Positions 53,174 to 62,499 of a stretch of 64,000 bases of DNA are shown in pieces. Source of the stretch: Bisbaumannia salifodinae (GTDB lineage Bacteria > Pseudomonadota > Gammaproteobacteria > Pseudomonadales > Halomonadaceae). The stretch is taken from assembly GCF_039522585.1 (NCBI RefSeq), contig NZ_BAAADR010000010.1; one strand, written 5' to 3'. Each line of letters opens with the position of its first letter. Position 1 is the first letter of the stretch. The notes beneath the pieces were generated by a model, which saw only the letters and a program-made list of their open reading frames with translations, made no database searches and was not told the origin of the DNA. Position numbers and translations under genes: made by a program.

Positions 53174-53196
53174 CGGGCGCCCTCGCCGGGCGCCCG
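53174..53196. promoter_or_regulatory. strong hairpin between ectB and ectC
   Basis: CGGGCGCCC and GGGCGCCCG form a 9-bp perfect stem around TCGCC in the 78-base gap. It may stabilise the ectAB message or reduce transcription into ectC. No sigma-54-like promoter was seen here. Confidence 0.5.
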
Positions 53197-53224
53197 GAAG
53201 ATGTCAGGGGCGGATTGGCGCCGA

Positions 53225-54487
53225 TCAGAAGACCGCCTTGACGCTGGCCTCGATGATATCCAGGGCCTCGAGCAGGTCCTCATCGCTGATGGTCAGCGGG
53301 CACAGGCACTTGACCGCCTGGCCATCATGGCCGCTGGTCTCGATCACCAGGCCGCGCTGGAAGGCCTCGGCGGTGATCTTGTCGGCGCGCTCGCCGGTGC
53401 CCACGTCCAGGGCGCGCATCAGGCCGCGACCGCGCTCGGAGGCCGGGATGCCCTTCTCGCCCAGGTAGTCGGCCAGCTGCTGGAAGCGCTCGGCGACGAT
53501 GCGCCCCTTGCGCTGAACGTCGCGCTCGAGGGTGTCATCGCTCCAGTAGGTACGCAGCGCGGCGGCGGCGGTGACCATGGCCAGGGCGAAGCCGCGGAAG
53601 GTGCCGTTGTACTGGCCCGGTTTCCACTTGTCGAGCTCGGGACGCATCAGCACATGGGCGAACGGCAGGCCATAGCCGGACAGCGACTTGGAGTTGGTCA
53701 CGATATCCGGGGTGATGCCGGCGTGTTCGAAGCTGAAGAACTTGCCGGTACGGCCACAGCCGGCCTGGATATCGTCGATGATCAGCAGGATCTGGTGATC
53801 GCGGCAGATCCGCTCCAGGCGCTTGAGCCAGTCGAGGCCGGCGGGGTTGATGCCGCCCTCCCCCTGCACCGTCTCGACGATCACCGCGGCGGGCAGGTCG
53901 AGGCCGCTGGAGTTGTCGCCCAGCAGCTTCTCGAAGTAATCGAGGGTATCCACGGCCTCGCCCAGGTAACCATCGAAGGGCAGGAAGGCCGCCCCCTGGG
54001 TGGGGATACCGCCGGTGGCTTCGCGGAACTTGCGGTTACCGGTGGTGGCCAGGGCCCCCATGGTCACGCCATGGAAGCCGTTGGTGAAGGAGATGATGTT
54101 ATGGCGACCGGTGGCCACCCGCGCCAGGCGAATGGCGGCTTCCACCGCATTGGTCCCGGTGGGACCCGGCAGATGCACCTTGTAGTCCAGGCCGCGCGGC
54201 TTGAGGATCACCTCATCGAGGGCCTCCAGGTAGTCACGCTTGGCTGCGGTCCACATGTCCAGGCCATGGACGATGCCATCGGAGGCCAGGTAATCGAGCA
54301 ACGCCTGCTTGATCTTGGGGTTGTTGTGGCCATAGTTGAGGGTGCCGGCACCGGCCAGGAAGTCGATGTACTCCTTGCCATTCTCGGCGGTCAAGCGTGC
54401 TCCCTGGGCCTTGGTGAAGACCACCGGGAAGGAACGGGAATAGGTACGAACATCGGATTCCATGCGTTCGAGAATCTGGGTTTGCAT
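53225..54487 (-). CDS. ectB: diaminobutyrate-2-oxoglutarate transaminase
   Basis: The 420-residue class III aminotransferase makes L-2,4-diaminobutyrate from aspartate semialdehyde. It starts MQTQILERMESDVRTYSRSF and has GAGTLNYGHNNP, SFTNGFHGVTMGAL, IIDDIQAGCGRTG and the PLP lysine in VTNSKSLSGYGLP. The length and the position between ectA and ectC are decisive. Confidence 0.97.
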   Translation of the reverse strand: MQTQILERMESDVRTYSRSFPVVFTKAQGARLTAENGKEYIDFLAGAGTLNYGHNNPKIKQALLDYLASDGIVHGLDMWTAAKRDYLEALDEVILKPRGLDYKVHLPGPTGTNAVEAAIRLARVATGRHNIISFTNGFHGVTMGALATTGNRKFREATGGIPTQGAAFLPFDGYLGEAVDTLDYFEKLLGDNSSGLDLPAAVIVETVQGEGGINPAGLDWLKRLERICRDHQILLIIDDIQAGCGRTGKFFSFEHAGITPDIVTNSKSLSGYGLPFAHVLMRPELDKWKPGQYNGTFRGFALAMVTAAAALRTYWSDDTLERDVQRKGRIVAERFQQLADYLGEKGIPASERGRGLMRALDVGTGERADKITAEAFQRGLVIETSGHDGQAVKCLCPLTISDEDLLEALDIIEASVKAVF

Positions 54488-54565
54488 AGGATCTCCTAGC
54501 GAATCGGGAATAAATAGAGGAAATGGCGCCGATCAGGCTGTCGACGCCATCACAAAGACGGGAAC

Positions 54566-55144
54566 TTAGATATGCGCCGGCTGGAAGGGGCCGATACGCA
54601 CCAGGTTTTCCGGGTCGTGCTCGCCACCGAGCTGATCGGTGGAGAAGTATTCACGGCTATTGAGGGGCGCCTGCCAGCGATCGGCCAGGCGGGTGAAGAG
54701 CCCCCAGGACGCCTCGTTGTCCGGCGTGATGGTGGTCTCCAGGTGGCGCACCTCGCCCTGCTCCTCGCGGTGCATCACCGCCTCGACCAGGCGACGGGCC
54801 AGGCCGGTGCCACGGGCCTTCTCGCCCACGGCCACCTGCCACAGGAAATAGGTGTCGGGCGCATTGCTCTTCACGTAGCCGGAGACGAAGCCGACGATTT
54901 CGCCCTCCTCGTTAGTGGCCACCGCGCAGGTGTCGCGGAACTGGGTGGCCAGCAGCAGGTAGGCGTAGGCGGAGTTCACGTCCAGCGGCGGGCACGCCTT
55001 GACCAGCTCGTAGATGCCCCAGCCGTCGTCCGGGTTGGGCTTGCGAATAAACAGCGGTGACTGGGGATTGCCCACCACGGCATCGGCCACGCTGGGGCGG
55101 GCCAGATCGGCGGAGGGGGTGAAGGGATGCGTCGATACGTTCAT
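54566..55144 (-). CDS. ectA: L-2,4-diaminobutyrate acetyltransferase
   Basis: The 192-residue GNAT enzyme acetylates diaminobutyrate. It has FIRKPNPDDGWGIYELVKACPPLDVNS-type N-terminal pattern (start of the family core near residue 32), YFLWQVAVGEKARGTGLARRL for acetyl-CoA binding and TITPDNEASWGLF. It is the first gene of ectABC. A near-perfect palindrome (55159-55177) precedes ATG 55144. Confidence 0.96.
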   Translation of the reverse strand: MNVSTHPFTPSADLARPSVADAVVGNPQSPLFIRKPNPDDGWGIYELVKACPPLDVNSAYAYLLLATQFRDTCAVATNEEGEIVGFVSGYVKSNAPDTYFLWQVAVGEKARGTGLARRLVEAVMHREEQGEVRHLETTITPDNEASWGLFTRLADRWQAPLNSREYFSTDQLGGEHDPENLVRIGPFQPAHI

Positions 55145-55158
55145 GGTTATAGTTCGCT

Positions 55159-55177
55159 ATTGGCGAATTCGCCCAAT
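55159..55177. promoter_or_regulatory. near-perfect palindrome at the ectA promoter
   Basis: ATTGGCGAATTCGCCCAAT is a palindrome except for one extra C. It lies 15-33 bases upstream of ectA, where an operator or mRNA leader hairpin could control ectoine synthesis. No strong Shine-Dalgarno sequence is present. Confidence 0.45.
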
Positions 55178-55326
55178 ACGATAACAAGGATTTATGCGTA
55201 AATCAAAATGGGCCTTATCATCGCTGAGCTTATCCATAATTCGTGGTTATGATCCCTGGGCGGGGCGCCCATCGTCTTTCAGTTTAGTCCTCTCCCGAGC
55301 GACCATCATCGCCGCCCAGACACGAC

Positions 55327-55353
55327 GAAGGCCACCCCCAAGGGATGGCCTTC
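55327..55353 (-). terminator. gor terminator
   Basis: GAAGGCCA and TGGCCTTC form an 8-bp stem around an 11-base loop, about 47 bases downstream of the gor stop. A long T run is missing. Confidence 0.55.
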
Positions 55354-55399
55354 AGCATGCCGGCGGCGGATGACGCCGCGATGACGACAAGGCTAACGC

Positions 55400-56770
55400 T
55401 TAGTCGGGATAGCGACGGCTGACGCTGCGCAGGGTCACGAACTCCTCGGCACCGGTGGGATGAATGCCCACGGTGGCGTCGAAGTCGGCCTTGGTCAAGC
55501 CGGCGCGCACGGCGATAGCGATGCCCTGGATCACCTCACCGGCCTCCTCGCCTACCATATGGGCCCCCACCACCACGTCGCTTTCGTCATCGACGATCAG
55601 CTTCATCAGGCAGCGCTCCTCGCTGCCGGAGAGGGTGTGCTTCATGGGCCGGAAGTCGGTGCGATAGACGCGGATGGCGCCGCATTGCTCGCGGGCCGCT
55701 TCTTCCGAGAGCCCCACGGTGCCGATATTGGGATGACAGAAGACCGCGGTGGCGATCTTGTCATAGTCGAGCGGCTTGGGGGTGCCCTCGCCGAAGTGGG
55801 CCTGCACCATCTGCATGGCCTCGGCCAGGGCCACCGGGGTCAGCTCCGGGCCGCCGGTGATATCGCCGAGGGCGAGCAGCGAAGGCACCGAGGTCTCGAA
55901 GCGCTCGTTGACCCTGAGGGTGCCGTCGTCATTGAGCTCGACGCCCAGCTCGTCCAGACCCAGGCCGGCCAGGTTGGGCTTGCGCCCGGTGGCCGCCAGC
56001 ACCGCATCCACTTCCAGCACCTCGCCGCTGGTCAGCATCACCTTGAGGACCTCACCCTCCTTGTCGATGCGCTCGATATTGGTCTCGAAATGGAGGTTGA
56101 CGCCCTTCTTGGCCATTTCGTCCCGGGTAAACTCCCGCACCTCGTTGTCGAAGCCGCGCAGGAACAGCTCGCCGCGGTAGACCAGGTGAGTCTCGCTGCC
56201 CAGGCCGTTGAAGATGCTGGCGAACTCCACGGCGATATAGCCGCCACCCAGCACCAGGAAGCGCCGGGGGAAGGCCTCCAGGTCGAAGACCCGGTTGGAA
56301 TCCAGGGCATGCTCCTTGCCGGGGAAGTCCGGCACCCAGGGCCAGCCGCCGGTGGCCACCAGGATCTTCTCGGCGCGGATCACCTCGCCGGCCACCTCGA
56401 CACGCTGGGCATCCAGCACCCTGGCGCGGCCGTTGATCAGGCGCACCCCGGCGCCCTCCAGCAGGCGGCCATAGATGCCGTTGAGGCGCTTGATCTCTTC
56501 GATCTTGTTGTCACGCAGGGTGGCCCAGTCGAAGCGCGGCGCCTCGGGCAGGCGCCAGCCGAAGCCGGCGCTGTCCTCGAAGGCATCATGGAAATGGGCC
56601 GCATAGGAGTAGAGCTTCTTGGGGACGCAGCCGACGTTGACGCAGGTGCCCCCCAGGTAGCGATCCTCGGCCACCGCCACCCGGGCGCCGCTGGCCGCCG
56701 CGGTGCGAGCGGCGCGAACGCCGCCGGAGCCGGCGCCGATGACGAAGAGGTCATAATCGAACTGAGACAC
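55400..56770 (-). CDS. gor: glutathione-disulfide reductase
   Basis: The 456-residue flavoenzyme has the FAD motif DLFVIGAGSGGVRAA, the redox disulfide GGTCVNVGCVPKK, the NADPH-binding LVLGGGYIAVEF and the C-terminal dimer motif VGIHPTGAEEFV with the catalytic His. The start is GTG 56770 with AGGAG upstream, since the family begins just before FDYDLFVIG; the in-frame ATG farther upstream has no such support. It keeps glutathione reduced. Confidence 0.93.
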   Translation of the reverse strand: MSQFDYDLFVIGAGSGGVRAARTAAASGARVAVAEDRYLGGTCVNVGCVPKKLYSYAAHFHDAFEDSAGFGWRLPEAPRFDWATLRDNKIEEIKRLNGIYGRLLEGAGVRLINGRARVLDAQRVEVAGEVIRAEKILVATGGWPWVPDFPGKEHALDSNRVFDLEAFPRRFLVLGGGYIAVEFASIFNGLGSETHLVYRGELFLRGFDNEVREFTRDEMAKKGVNLHFETNIERIDKEGEVLKVMLTSGEVLEVDAVLAATGRKPNLAGLGLDELGVELNDDGTLRVNERFETSVPSLLALGDITGGPELTPVALAEAMQMVQAHFGEGTPKPLDYDKIATAVFCHPNIGTVGLSEEAAREQCGAIRVYRTDFRPMKHTLSGSEERCLMKLIVDDESDVVVGAHMVGEEAGEVIQGIAIAVRAGLTKADFDATVGIHPTGAEEFVTLRSVSRRYPD

Positions 56771-56983
56771 GAAATTCTCCTGAAACCTTGGGTCGTAAAT
56801 CATCGGGAAGATGATACCACCGGGACCCCGACTTGGCAGACTCTCGAGTGGATAGTCGATAACTATCAAAGTGATAGATCACCGCGCAATCGACGGATCA
56901 CTTTGGCCAGCAGCCGCGTTAGACTAGACGCTTCCGATGGCGCCTCCCCTGGCGCACCACCCGCCCACCAGAAGACCTGACGC

Positions 56984-57631
56984 ATGAAAAAAGAGATCAA
57001 ACGACTCGTCGAGCGCAATCGCCAATGGGCCGAGGGCATTCGCCAACAGGATCCCGGCTTCTTCGATCGCCTGGCCCAGCAACAGAACCCCGATTACCTG
57101 TGGATCGGCTGCTCCGATAGCCGGGTCCCGGCCAACCAGATCATCGACCTGCCCCCTGGCGAGGTCTTCGTGCATCGCAACGTGGCCAACCTGCTCCACC
57201 ACAATGATCTCAATGCCCTCTCGGTGCTGCAGTACGCCGTCGAAGTGCTCCAGGTGCGCCATATCATGGTAGTGGGCCACTACGGCTGCGGCGGCGTGCG
57301 CGCCGCCGTCAGCGGCGGCGACAACGGCATGGTGGATATCTGGCTGCACTCGGTGCGCGAGCTCTATGCCCGGCACCGGGAGGAACTGAGTCACCTGAGC
57401 CTGGAGGAACAGGTGGACCGCATGTGCGAGCTCAATGTCCAGGCCCAGGTCAATAACCTGTGCCGCACCAAGATCGTCCAGCATGCCTGGCAGCGGGGCC
57501 AGCCGCTGGCGGTACACGGCTGGGTCTATGGCCTCAAGGATGGCCATGTCACCGACCTGGGCTGCACGGTGGAACGCCTCGATCAGGTGGAGTCCCTCTA
57601 CCGTATCGAAGGCCTGAACCCGGTCGGCTAG
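56984..57631 (+). CDS. can: beta-class carbonic anhydrase
   Basis: The 215-residue protein has the zinc ligands Cys in IGCSDSRVPANQI (about residue 43) and HYGCGGVRAA (about 99-108), with the CSDSR dyad. It makes bicarbonate from CO2 for carboxylations. The length agrees with E. coli Can (220). It is divergent from gor. A direct link to formate oxidation (CO2 release) is possible but not shown. Confidence 0.95.
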   Translation: MKKEIKRLVERNRQWAEGIRQQDPGFFDRLAQQQNPDYLWIGCSDSRVPANQIIDLPPGEVFVHRNVANLLHHNDLNALSVLQYAVEVLQVRHIMVVGHYGCGGVRAAVSGGDNGMVDIWLHSVRELYARHREELSHLSLEEQVDRMCELNVQAQVNNLCRTKIVQHAWQRGQPLAVHGWVYGLKDGHVTDLGCTVERLDQVESLYRIEGLNPVG

Positions 57632-57803
57632 GACCCTACGGTGGCCCATCCCCCCTCTCCCATGGGGCCTGGGCCACCGCGTCCCCGGGCAATGATGCGG
57701 ATGGCGTATAGGGCCAGTGAGTATTTCGATTGTCGCCCGTCCCTCCCGCTATCTATGGTTAGCGTCGTCACAACACATAACAACCCGTTAGGGATACGAC
57801 GAC

Positions 57804-59375
57804 ATGACCTTCAAGAAGACCCTGCTGGCGTCCGTGATTGGCGCCACCCTGGCCGCCACCGCCCTCCCCGCCAGCGTCTCCGCCGAGACCCTGCGCATCG
57901 GCTACGCCGCCGACCCGGAGACCCTGGATATCCATGAACAGCTGTCCGGCGGCATGCTGCGCCTCTCGCATCTGGCCTTCGACCCCCTGGTGCGCTGGAC
58001 CCAGGACTTCCAGTTCGAGCCGCGCCTGGCCACTTCCTGGGAGCAGGTCGACGACACCACCGTGCGCCTGAGCCTGCGCGATGACGTGACCTTCCACTCC
58101 GGCAACCCCTTCACCGCGGCCGACGTGGTCTGGACCCTCGAGCGCCTCAAGGAGAGCCCCGATTACCGGGCCATCTTCGAGCCGATCGCCGGGGCCGAGG
58201 CGATCGACGAGCATACCGTGGAGATCACCACCGACGGTCCCTACCCGCTGCTGCTCAACCTGGCCACCTATATCTTCCCGATGGACAGCCAGTTCTATGC
58301 CGGCACCACCGAGGATGGCCGCGACCGCGGCGAGATCGTCAAGGCCGGCAACTCCTTCGCCTCGCGCAATATCTCCGGCACCGGCCCCTTCGTTGTCACC
58401 GAGCGTCGCCAGGGCGTGCGGGTGGAGATGGAGCGCTTCGACGACTACTGGGACAGCGACAGCGAGGGCAATGTCTCGCGTATCGTGCTGACGCCCATCG
58501 CCGAGAACGCCGCCCGGGTCTCGGCCCTGCTCTCCGGCGGCGTCGACTTTATCGATGCGGTGCCCCCCAACGACCTGGAGCGGGTCCGCGAAGCCCAGGG
58601 CGTCGACCTGGTGGAGGTGCCCGGCACGCGGATCATCGGCCTGCAGCTCAATCAGGCGCGGGTCGAGGCCTTCGCCGATCCACGGGTGCGTCAGGCGGTG
58701 GCCTACGCCATCAATCAGGAGGGCATCGCCGATCGCCTGATGCGCGGCTTCGCCACGCCGGCGGCGCAGTTCTCGCCCCCCGGCTACTCCGGCCACAATC
58801 CGGAACTCGGGCCCCGTTACGACCTGGAGCGGGCCCAGGCGCTGATGGCCGAAGCCGGTTATGCCGATGGCTTCAGCATCGACATGATCGCCCCCAACAA
58901 CCGCTACGTGAACGACGCCCAGATCGCCCAGGCGGTGGCCAACATGCTGGCGCGCATCAATATCGACGTGAACCTGCGCACCATGCCGCTGGCCCAGTAC
59001 TGGCCCGAGTACGACGAGCGCACCTCCGACATGGCGATGATCGGCTGGCATGCCGACACCGAGGACAGCGCCAACTTCTTCCAGTACCTCTCCGCCTGCA
59101 TCGACACCGAGACCGGCGCCGGCCAGTACAACTATGGCAGCTACTGCAACGAGGAGATCGATGCCCTGGTGGCCCGCGCCGACCGCGAGACCGATCTCGA
59201 GGCCCGCAATGCCATGCTCCAGGAGGCCGAGGCCAGGCTCCATGAGGACGCCGGCTATATCATGCTGCACTGGCAGAACCTGGCCTATGGCGCCCGCGAT
59301 GGCGTGGACATTGCCCCGGTGGTCAATGCCCTCGACTTCCCCTACCTGGGCGACCTGGTGATCCAGGGCGAGTGA
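57804..59375 (+). CDS. peptide-type ABC transporter substrate-binding protein
   Basis: The 523-residue protein has a signal peptide (MTFKKTLLASVIGATLAATA, cleavage after VSA) and the SBP_bac_5 fold, starting LRIGYAADPETLDIHEQL, with VTFHSGNPFTAADVVWTLER and INQEGIADRLM. It binds oligopeptides or related ligands in the periplasm for the importer encoded just downstream. Two strong stems follow its stop. The ligand is unknown. Confidence 0.92.
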   Translation: MTFKKTLLASVIGATLAATALPASVSAETLRIGYAADPETLDIHEQLSGGMLRLSHLAFDPLVRWTQDFQFEPRLATSWEQVDDTTVRLSLRDDVTFHSGNPFTAADVVWTLERLKESPDYRAIFEPIAGAEAIDEHTVEITTDGPYPLLLNLATYIFPMDSQFYAGTTEDGRDRGEIVKAGNSFASRNISGTGPFVVTERRQGVRVEMERFDDYWDSDSEGNVSRIVLTPIAENAARVSALLSGGVDFIDAVPPNDLERVREAQGVDLVEVPGTRIIGLQLNQARVEAFADPRVRQAVAYAINQEGIADRLMRGFATPAAQFSPPGYSGHNPELGPRYDLERAQALMAEAGYADGFSIDMIAPNNRYVNDAQIAQAVANMLARINIDVNLRTMPLAQYWPEYDERTSDMAMIGWHADTEDSANFFQYLSACIDTETGAGQYNYGSYCNEEIDALVARADRETDLEARNAMLQEAEARLHEDAGYIMLHWQNLAYGARDGVDIAPVVNALDFPYLGDLVIQGE

Positions 59376-59380
59376 TTCCC

Positions 59381-59428
59381 CCGGCCATCGCCCCGATGGC
59401 CGGCCCCTCGCCCGTGATGGGCGAGGGG
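59381..59428 (+). other. two stem-loops between binding protein and permease genes
   Basis: CCGGCCATC/GATGGCCGG (59381-59403) and CCCCTCGCCC/GGGCGAGGGG (59404-59428) are perfect stems of 9 and 10 bp side by side. Such structures often stabilise the binding-protein message so that it is more abundant than the permease part. Confidence 0.6.
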
Positions 59429-59461
59429 TTCCGTTAGTGACACCCCAGACAGGCTTACCCC

Positions 59462-60511
59462 ATGATCGCCTTTCTTACCAAGCGGCTGATGCACGCCCTG
59501 CTGGTGATGTTCATCATCAGCGTCATCGCCTTCGCCATCCAGGACAACCTGGGCGATCCCATCCAGCAGATGGTCGGCCAGTCGGTCCCCGAGAGCGAAC
59601 GCGAGGCCCTGCGCGAGCAGTTCGGCCTCAACGACCCCTTCCATGTGCAGTATCTGCGCTTCGCCGGCAATGCCCTGAGCGGTGACTTCGGCACCTCCTA
59701 CTTCTACCGGGAACCGGCACTGGAGGTGATCGCCCGTCACCTGCCGGCGACCCTCGAGCTGGTCTTCGGCGCCACCCTGCTGATCGTGCTGCTGTCGGTG
59801 CCCATCGGCGTCTACAGCGCCATCAAGCCCCGCGCCTTGCTCTCGCGCTTCTTTATGGGCGCCTCGATCATCGGCATCTCGATTCCGGTCTTCCTCACCG
59901 CCATCCTGCTGATCCAGGTCTTCTCCATCGGCATCTCGGTGAGCCTCTTCCCGGAGTCCACGGCCTGGGGCGCCTGGCTCAACGGCCTGCTCTCCACCGA
60001 CGGCGGCATGCCCTCCTTCGGTCGCGGCCAGGACCTGGTGCCGGTGGTCGGCCACTGGGAGACCAACCTGGCCAGCCTCGGCGGCCTGAAGCACCTGGTG
60101 CTGCCCTCGGTGGCCCTGGCCTCCATCATGCTGCCGCTGTTCATCCGCCTGATTCGCGCCGAGATGATGGAAGTGCTGCAGTCGGAGTACGTCAAGTTCG
60201 CCCGGGCCAAGGGCATCGGCGTGCGGCGCATCTATTTCCTGCATGCCCTGAAGAACACCATGCTGCCGGTGATCACCGTCGGCGGGGTGCAGATCGGCAC
60301 CATGGTCGCCTACACCATCCTCACCGAGACGGTCTTCCAGTGGCCCGGCATGGGGCTGATGTTCCTGGATGCTATCAACCGCGCCGATATCCCGCTGATC
60401 GTCGCCTACCTGATGATCGTCGGCGTCATCTTCGTGGTCACCAATACCCTGGTGGACCTGATCTATGGCCTGGTGAACCCCACCGTCAAACTGACAGGCA
60501 AGCCCGCATGA
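59462..60511 (+). CDS. ABC transporter permease (DppB-like)
   Basis: The 349-residue protein has six membrane helices, QFGLNDPFHVQYLRFAGNAL, and the EAA loop AEMMEVLQSEYVKFARAKGI. It pairs with the next permease to form the inner-membrane channel of a peptide-type importer. The stop overlaps the next start by four bases (ATGA). Confidence 0.92.
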   Translation: MIAFLTKRLMHALLVMFIISVIAFAIQDNLGDPIQQMVGQSVPESEREALREQFGLNDPFHVQYLRFAGNALSGDFGTSYFYREPALEVIARHLPATLELVFGATLLIVLLSVPIGVYSAIKPRALLSRFFMGASIIGISIPVFLTAILLIQVFSIGISVSLFPESTAWGAWLNGLLSTDGGMPSFGRGQDLVPVVGHWETNLASLGGLKHLVLPSVALASIMLPLFIRLIRAEMMEVLQSEYVKFARAKGIGVRRIYFLHALKNTMLPVITVGGVQIGTMVAYTILTETVFQWPGMGLMFLDAINRADIPLIVAYLMIVGVIFVVTNTLVDLIYGLVNPTVKLTGKPA

Positions 60512-61464
60512 GTACCCATTCCTCACCCCCGGCGGCGACTCCGGCCGTCGGCCGCTGGCAGCGGCTGCGCGACTCCTATCTGTGGTACAGCTTCAAGCGC
60601 GACCGCGGCGCCCAGCTGTGCCTGGCGACCCTGCTCGCCCTGGTCGGCATGGCGCTGCTGGCCCCCTGGCTGGCCCCCACCGACCCCTACGACCTGGCGC
60701 AGATCGATATCCTCGCCTCGGAACTGCCGCCCTTCTGGATCGAGGGCAGTGACCCCGCCTACAGCCTGGGTACCGACGCCCAGGGGCGGGACCTGTGGTC
60801 GATCATCCTCTACGGCACCCGGGTGTCGCTGCTGATCGGCTTCGGCGCCGTGCTGCTCCAGGCCCTGCTGGGGGTGGTCTTCGGCCTGCTGGCCGGCTAC
60901 CTGGGCGGCCGCGTGGATGCCCTGCTGATGCGCCTGGCGGATATCCAGCTCTCCTTCTCCACCCTGATGGTGGCCATCGTGGTGGGCGCCGTGGTCAAGG
61001 CCACCCTGGGCGGCAGCTTCTACAGCGACTACGCCATCCTGATGCTGATCCTGATCATCGGCCTGGCCGAGTGGCCCCAGTACGCCCGCACGGTGCGCGC
61101 CTCGGTGCTGGCCGAGAAGCGCAAGGAGTATGTGGACGCCGCCAAGGTGATGGGCCTGAAGTCGCGGCGCATCATGTTCCGCCATGTGCTGCCCAACACC
61201 CTGTCGCCGATCTTCGTCATCTCCACGGTGCAGATCGCCAACGCCATCATCTCCGAGGCGGCCCTCTCCTTCCTGGGACTGGGCATGCCGGAGACCCACC
61301 CGTCGCTGGGCTCGCTGATCAAGGCCGGCTTCGACTACCTGCAGTCCGGGGCCTGGTGGATCACCCTGATTCCCGGCGCCTTCCTGGTGGTGCTGGTGCT
61401 GTCGATCAACCTGCTCGGCGACTGGCTGCGCGACGTCATGAACCCGCGTCTCTACAAGGGCTAA
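60508..61464 (+). CDS. ABC transporter permease (DppC-like)
   Basis: The 318-residue protein has a polar N-terminal tail, the OppC_N-like helix (LCLATLLALVGMALLAPWLA), LGTDAQGRDLWSIILYGTR, and the EAA loop VLAEKRKEYVDAAKVMG. ATG 60508 is coupled to the preceding gene by ATGA overlap. It completes the channel. Confidence 0.92.
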   Translation: MSTHSSPPAATPAVGRWQRLRDSYLWYSFKRDRGAQLCLATLLALVGMALLAPWLAPTDPYDLAQIDILASELPPFWIEGSDPAYSLGTDAQGRDLWSIILYGTRVSLLIGFGAVLLQALLGVVFGLLAGYLGGRVDALLMRLADIQLSFSTLMVAIVVGAVVKATLGGSFYSDYAILMLILIIGLAEWPQYARTVRASVLAEKRKEYVDAAKVMGLKSRRIMFRHVLPNTLSPIFVISTVQIANAIISEAALSFLGLGMPETHPSLGSLIKAGFDYLQSGAWWITLIPGAFLVVLVLSINLLGDWLRDVMNPRLYKG

Positions 61465-61476
61465 GGAGCACCTCTT

Positions 61477-62499
61477 ATGGCACTTCTCGAAGTTCGCGAC
61501 CTGGATGTGCGCTTCGCCCTGCGCCAGGGCGAGGTGCGCGCCCTGCGCAATATCAATTTCACCCTGGACCGCGGCGAACGCCTCGGCCTGGTGGGCGAGT
61601 CCGGCGCCGGCAAGTCGGTGGCCGCCTTCAGCCTGCTCAACCTGATCGCCAGGCCCGGCTATATCGCCGGCGGCAGCATCCGCTTCGATGGCCAGGAGCT
61701 GATCGGCCTCGGCGAGCGGCAGCTGCGGCGTATCCGCGGCAACCGCGTGTCGATGATCTTCCAGGATCCGATGATGACCCTTAATCCGGTGCTGACCATC
61801 GGCGAGCAGATGGTCGAGTGCCTCAAGGCGCATCGCCGCATCGCCTCCCGAGAGGCCCGGGCCATCGCCCTGCACAAGCTCCAGCAGGTGCAGATCCCCT
61901 CCCCGGAGACGCGCCTCGACCAGTACCCCCACGAGCTCTCCGGGGGCATGCGTCAGCGGGTCATCATCGCCATCGCCCTGCTGCTGGATCCGGACATCAT
62001 CATCGCCGACGAGCCCACCACGGCGCTGGACGTGACCATCCAGGCGGAGATCATGACCCTGCTGCTGGAGCTGTGCGAGAAGCACAACGTCGGCCTGATC
62101 CTGATCACCCACGACCTGGGAGTGGTCAGCCAGGTGACCCAGCGCATGCTGGTGATGTATGCGGGACGGGTGATCGAGGCCGGGCCGACCCGGGAGATCA
62201 TCAACGACCCCCAGCATCCCTATACCCAGGGGTTGATGAATGCCCTGCCGCAGATGGCCACCCCGGGCAGCCACCTCAATCAGATTCGCGGCAGCATGCC
62301 GCCGCTGAGCCAGCTGCCCTCGGGCTGTGCCTTCCATCCCCGCTGTGACTTCCTGACCCGCGCCGATGGCAGCGAGCGCCCCGCCTGCTCCCGCCAGGTG
62401 CCCGACTTCGTGGCCTCCGGCAATTGCCGGGTGGCTTGCCATATGGTGGCGGAAATGCTGGCCCAGGAAGCCGCCGCCACCGAGGAGGATCGCCCATGA
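61477..62499 (+). CDS. ABC transporter ATP-binding protein (DppD-like)
   Basis: The 340-residue ATPase has Walker A GESGAGKSVA, the signature LSGGMRQRV, Walker B ILLLDPDIIIADEPT-like segment and the C-terminal oligopeptide-type cysteine motif (SGCAFHPRC) that can hold an Fe-S cluster. It forms a heterodimer with the next ATPase to drive import. The stop overlaps the next start by four bases. Confidence 0.93.
   Translation: MALLEVRDLDVRFALRQGEVRALRNINFTLDRGERLGLVGESGAGKSVAAFSLLNLIARPGYIAGGSIRFDGQELIGLGERQLRRIRGNRVSMIFQDPMMTLNPVLTIGEQMVECLKAHRRIASREARAIALHKLQQVQIPSPETRLDQYPHELSGGMRQRVIIAIALLLDPDIIIADEPTTALDVTIQAEIMTLLLELCEKHNVGLILITHDLGVVSQVTQRMLVMYAGRVIEAGPTREIINDPQHPYTQGLMNALPQMATPGSHLNQIRGSMPPLSQLPSGCAFHPRCDFLTRADGSERPACSRQVPDFVASGNCRVACHMVAEMLAQEAAATEEDRP

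Noticed and set aside
53147..53224. Sigma-54 promoter before ectC, as reported for some Halomonas
   Set aside because: I looked for the TGGCAC-N5-TTGC pattern on the minus strand and did not find it; the gap is mostly a GC hairpin.
60523..62442. 639-codon frame opposite the importer genes
   Set aside because: It is a shadow of the DppC- and DppD-like genes and spans their junction.
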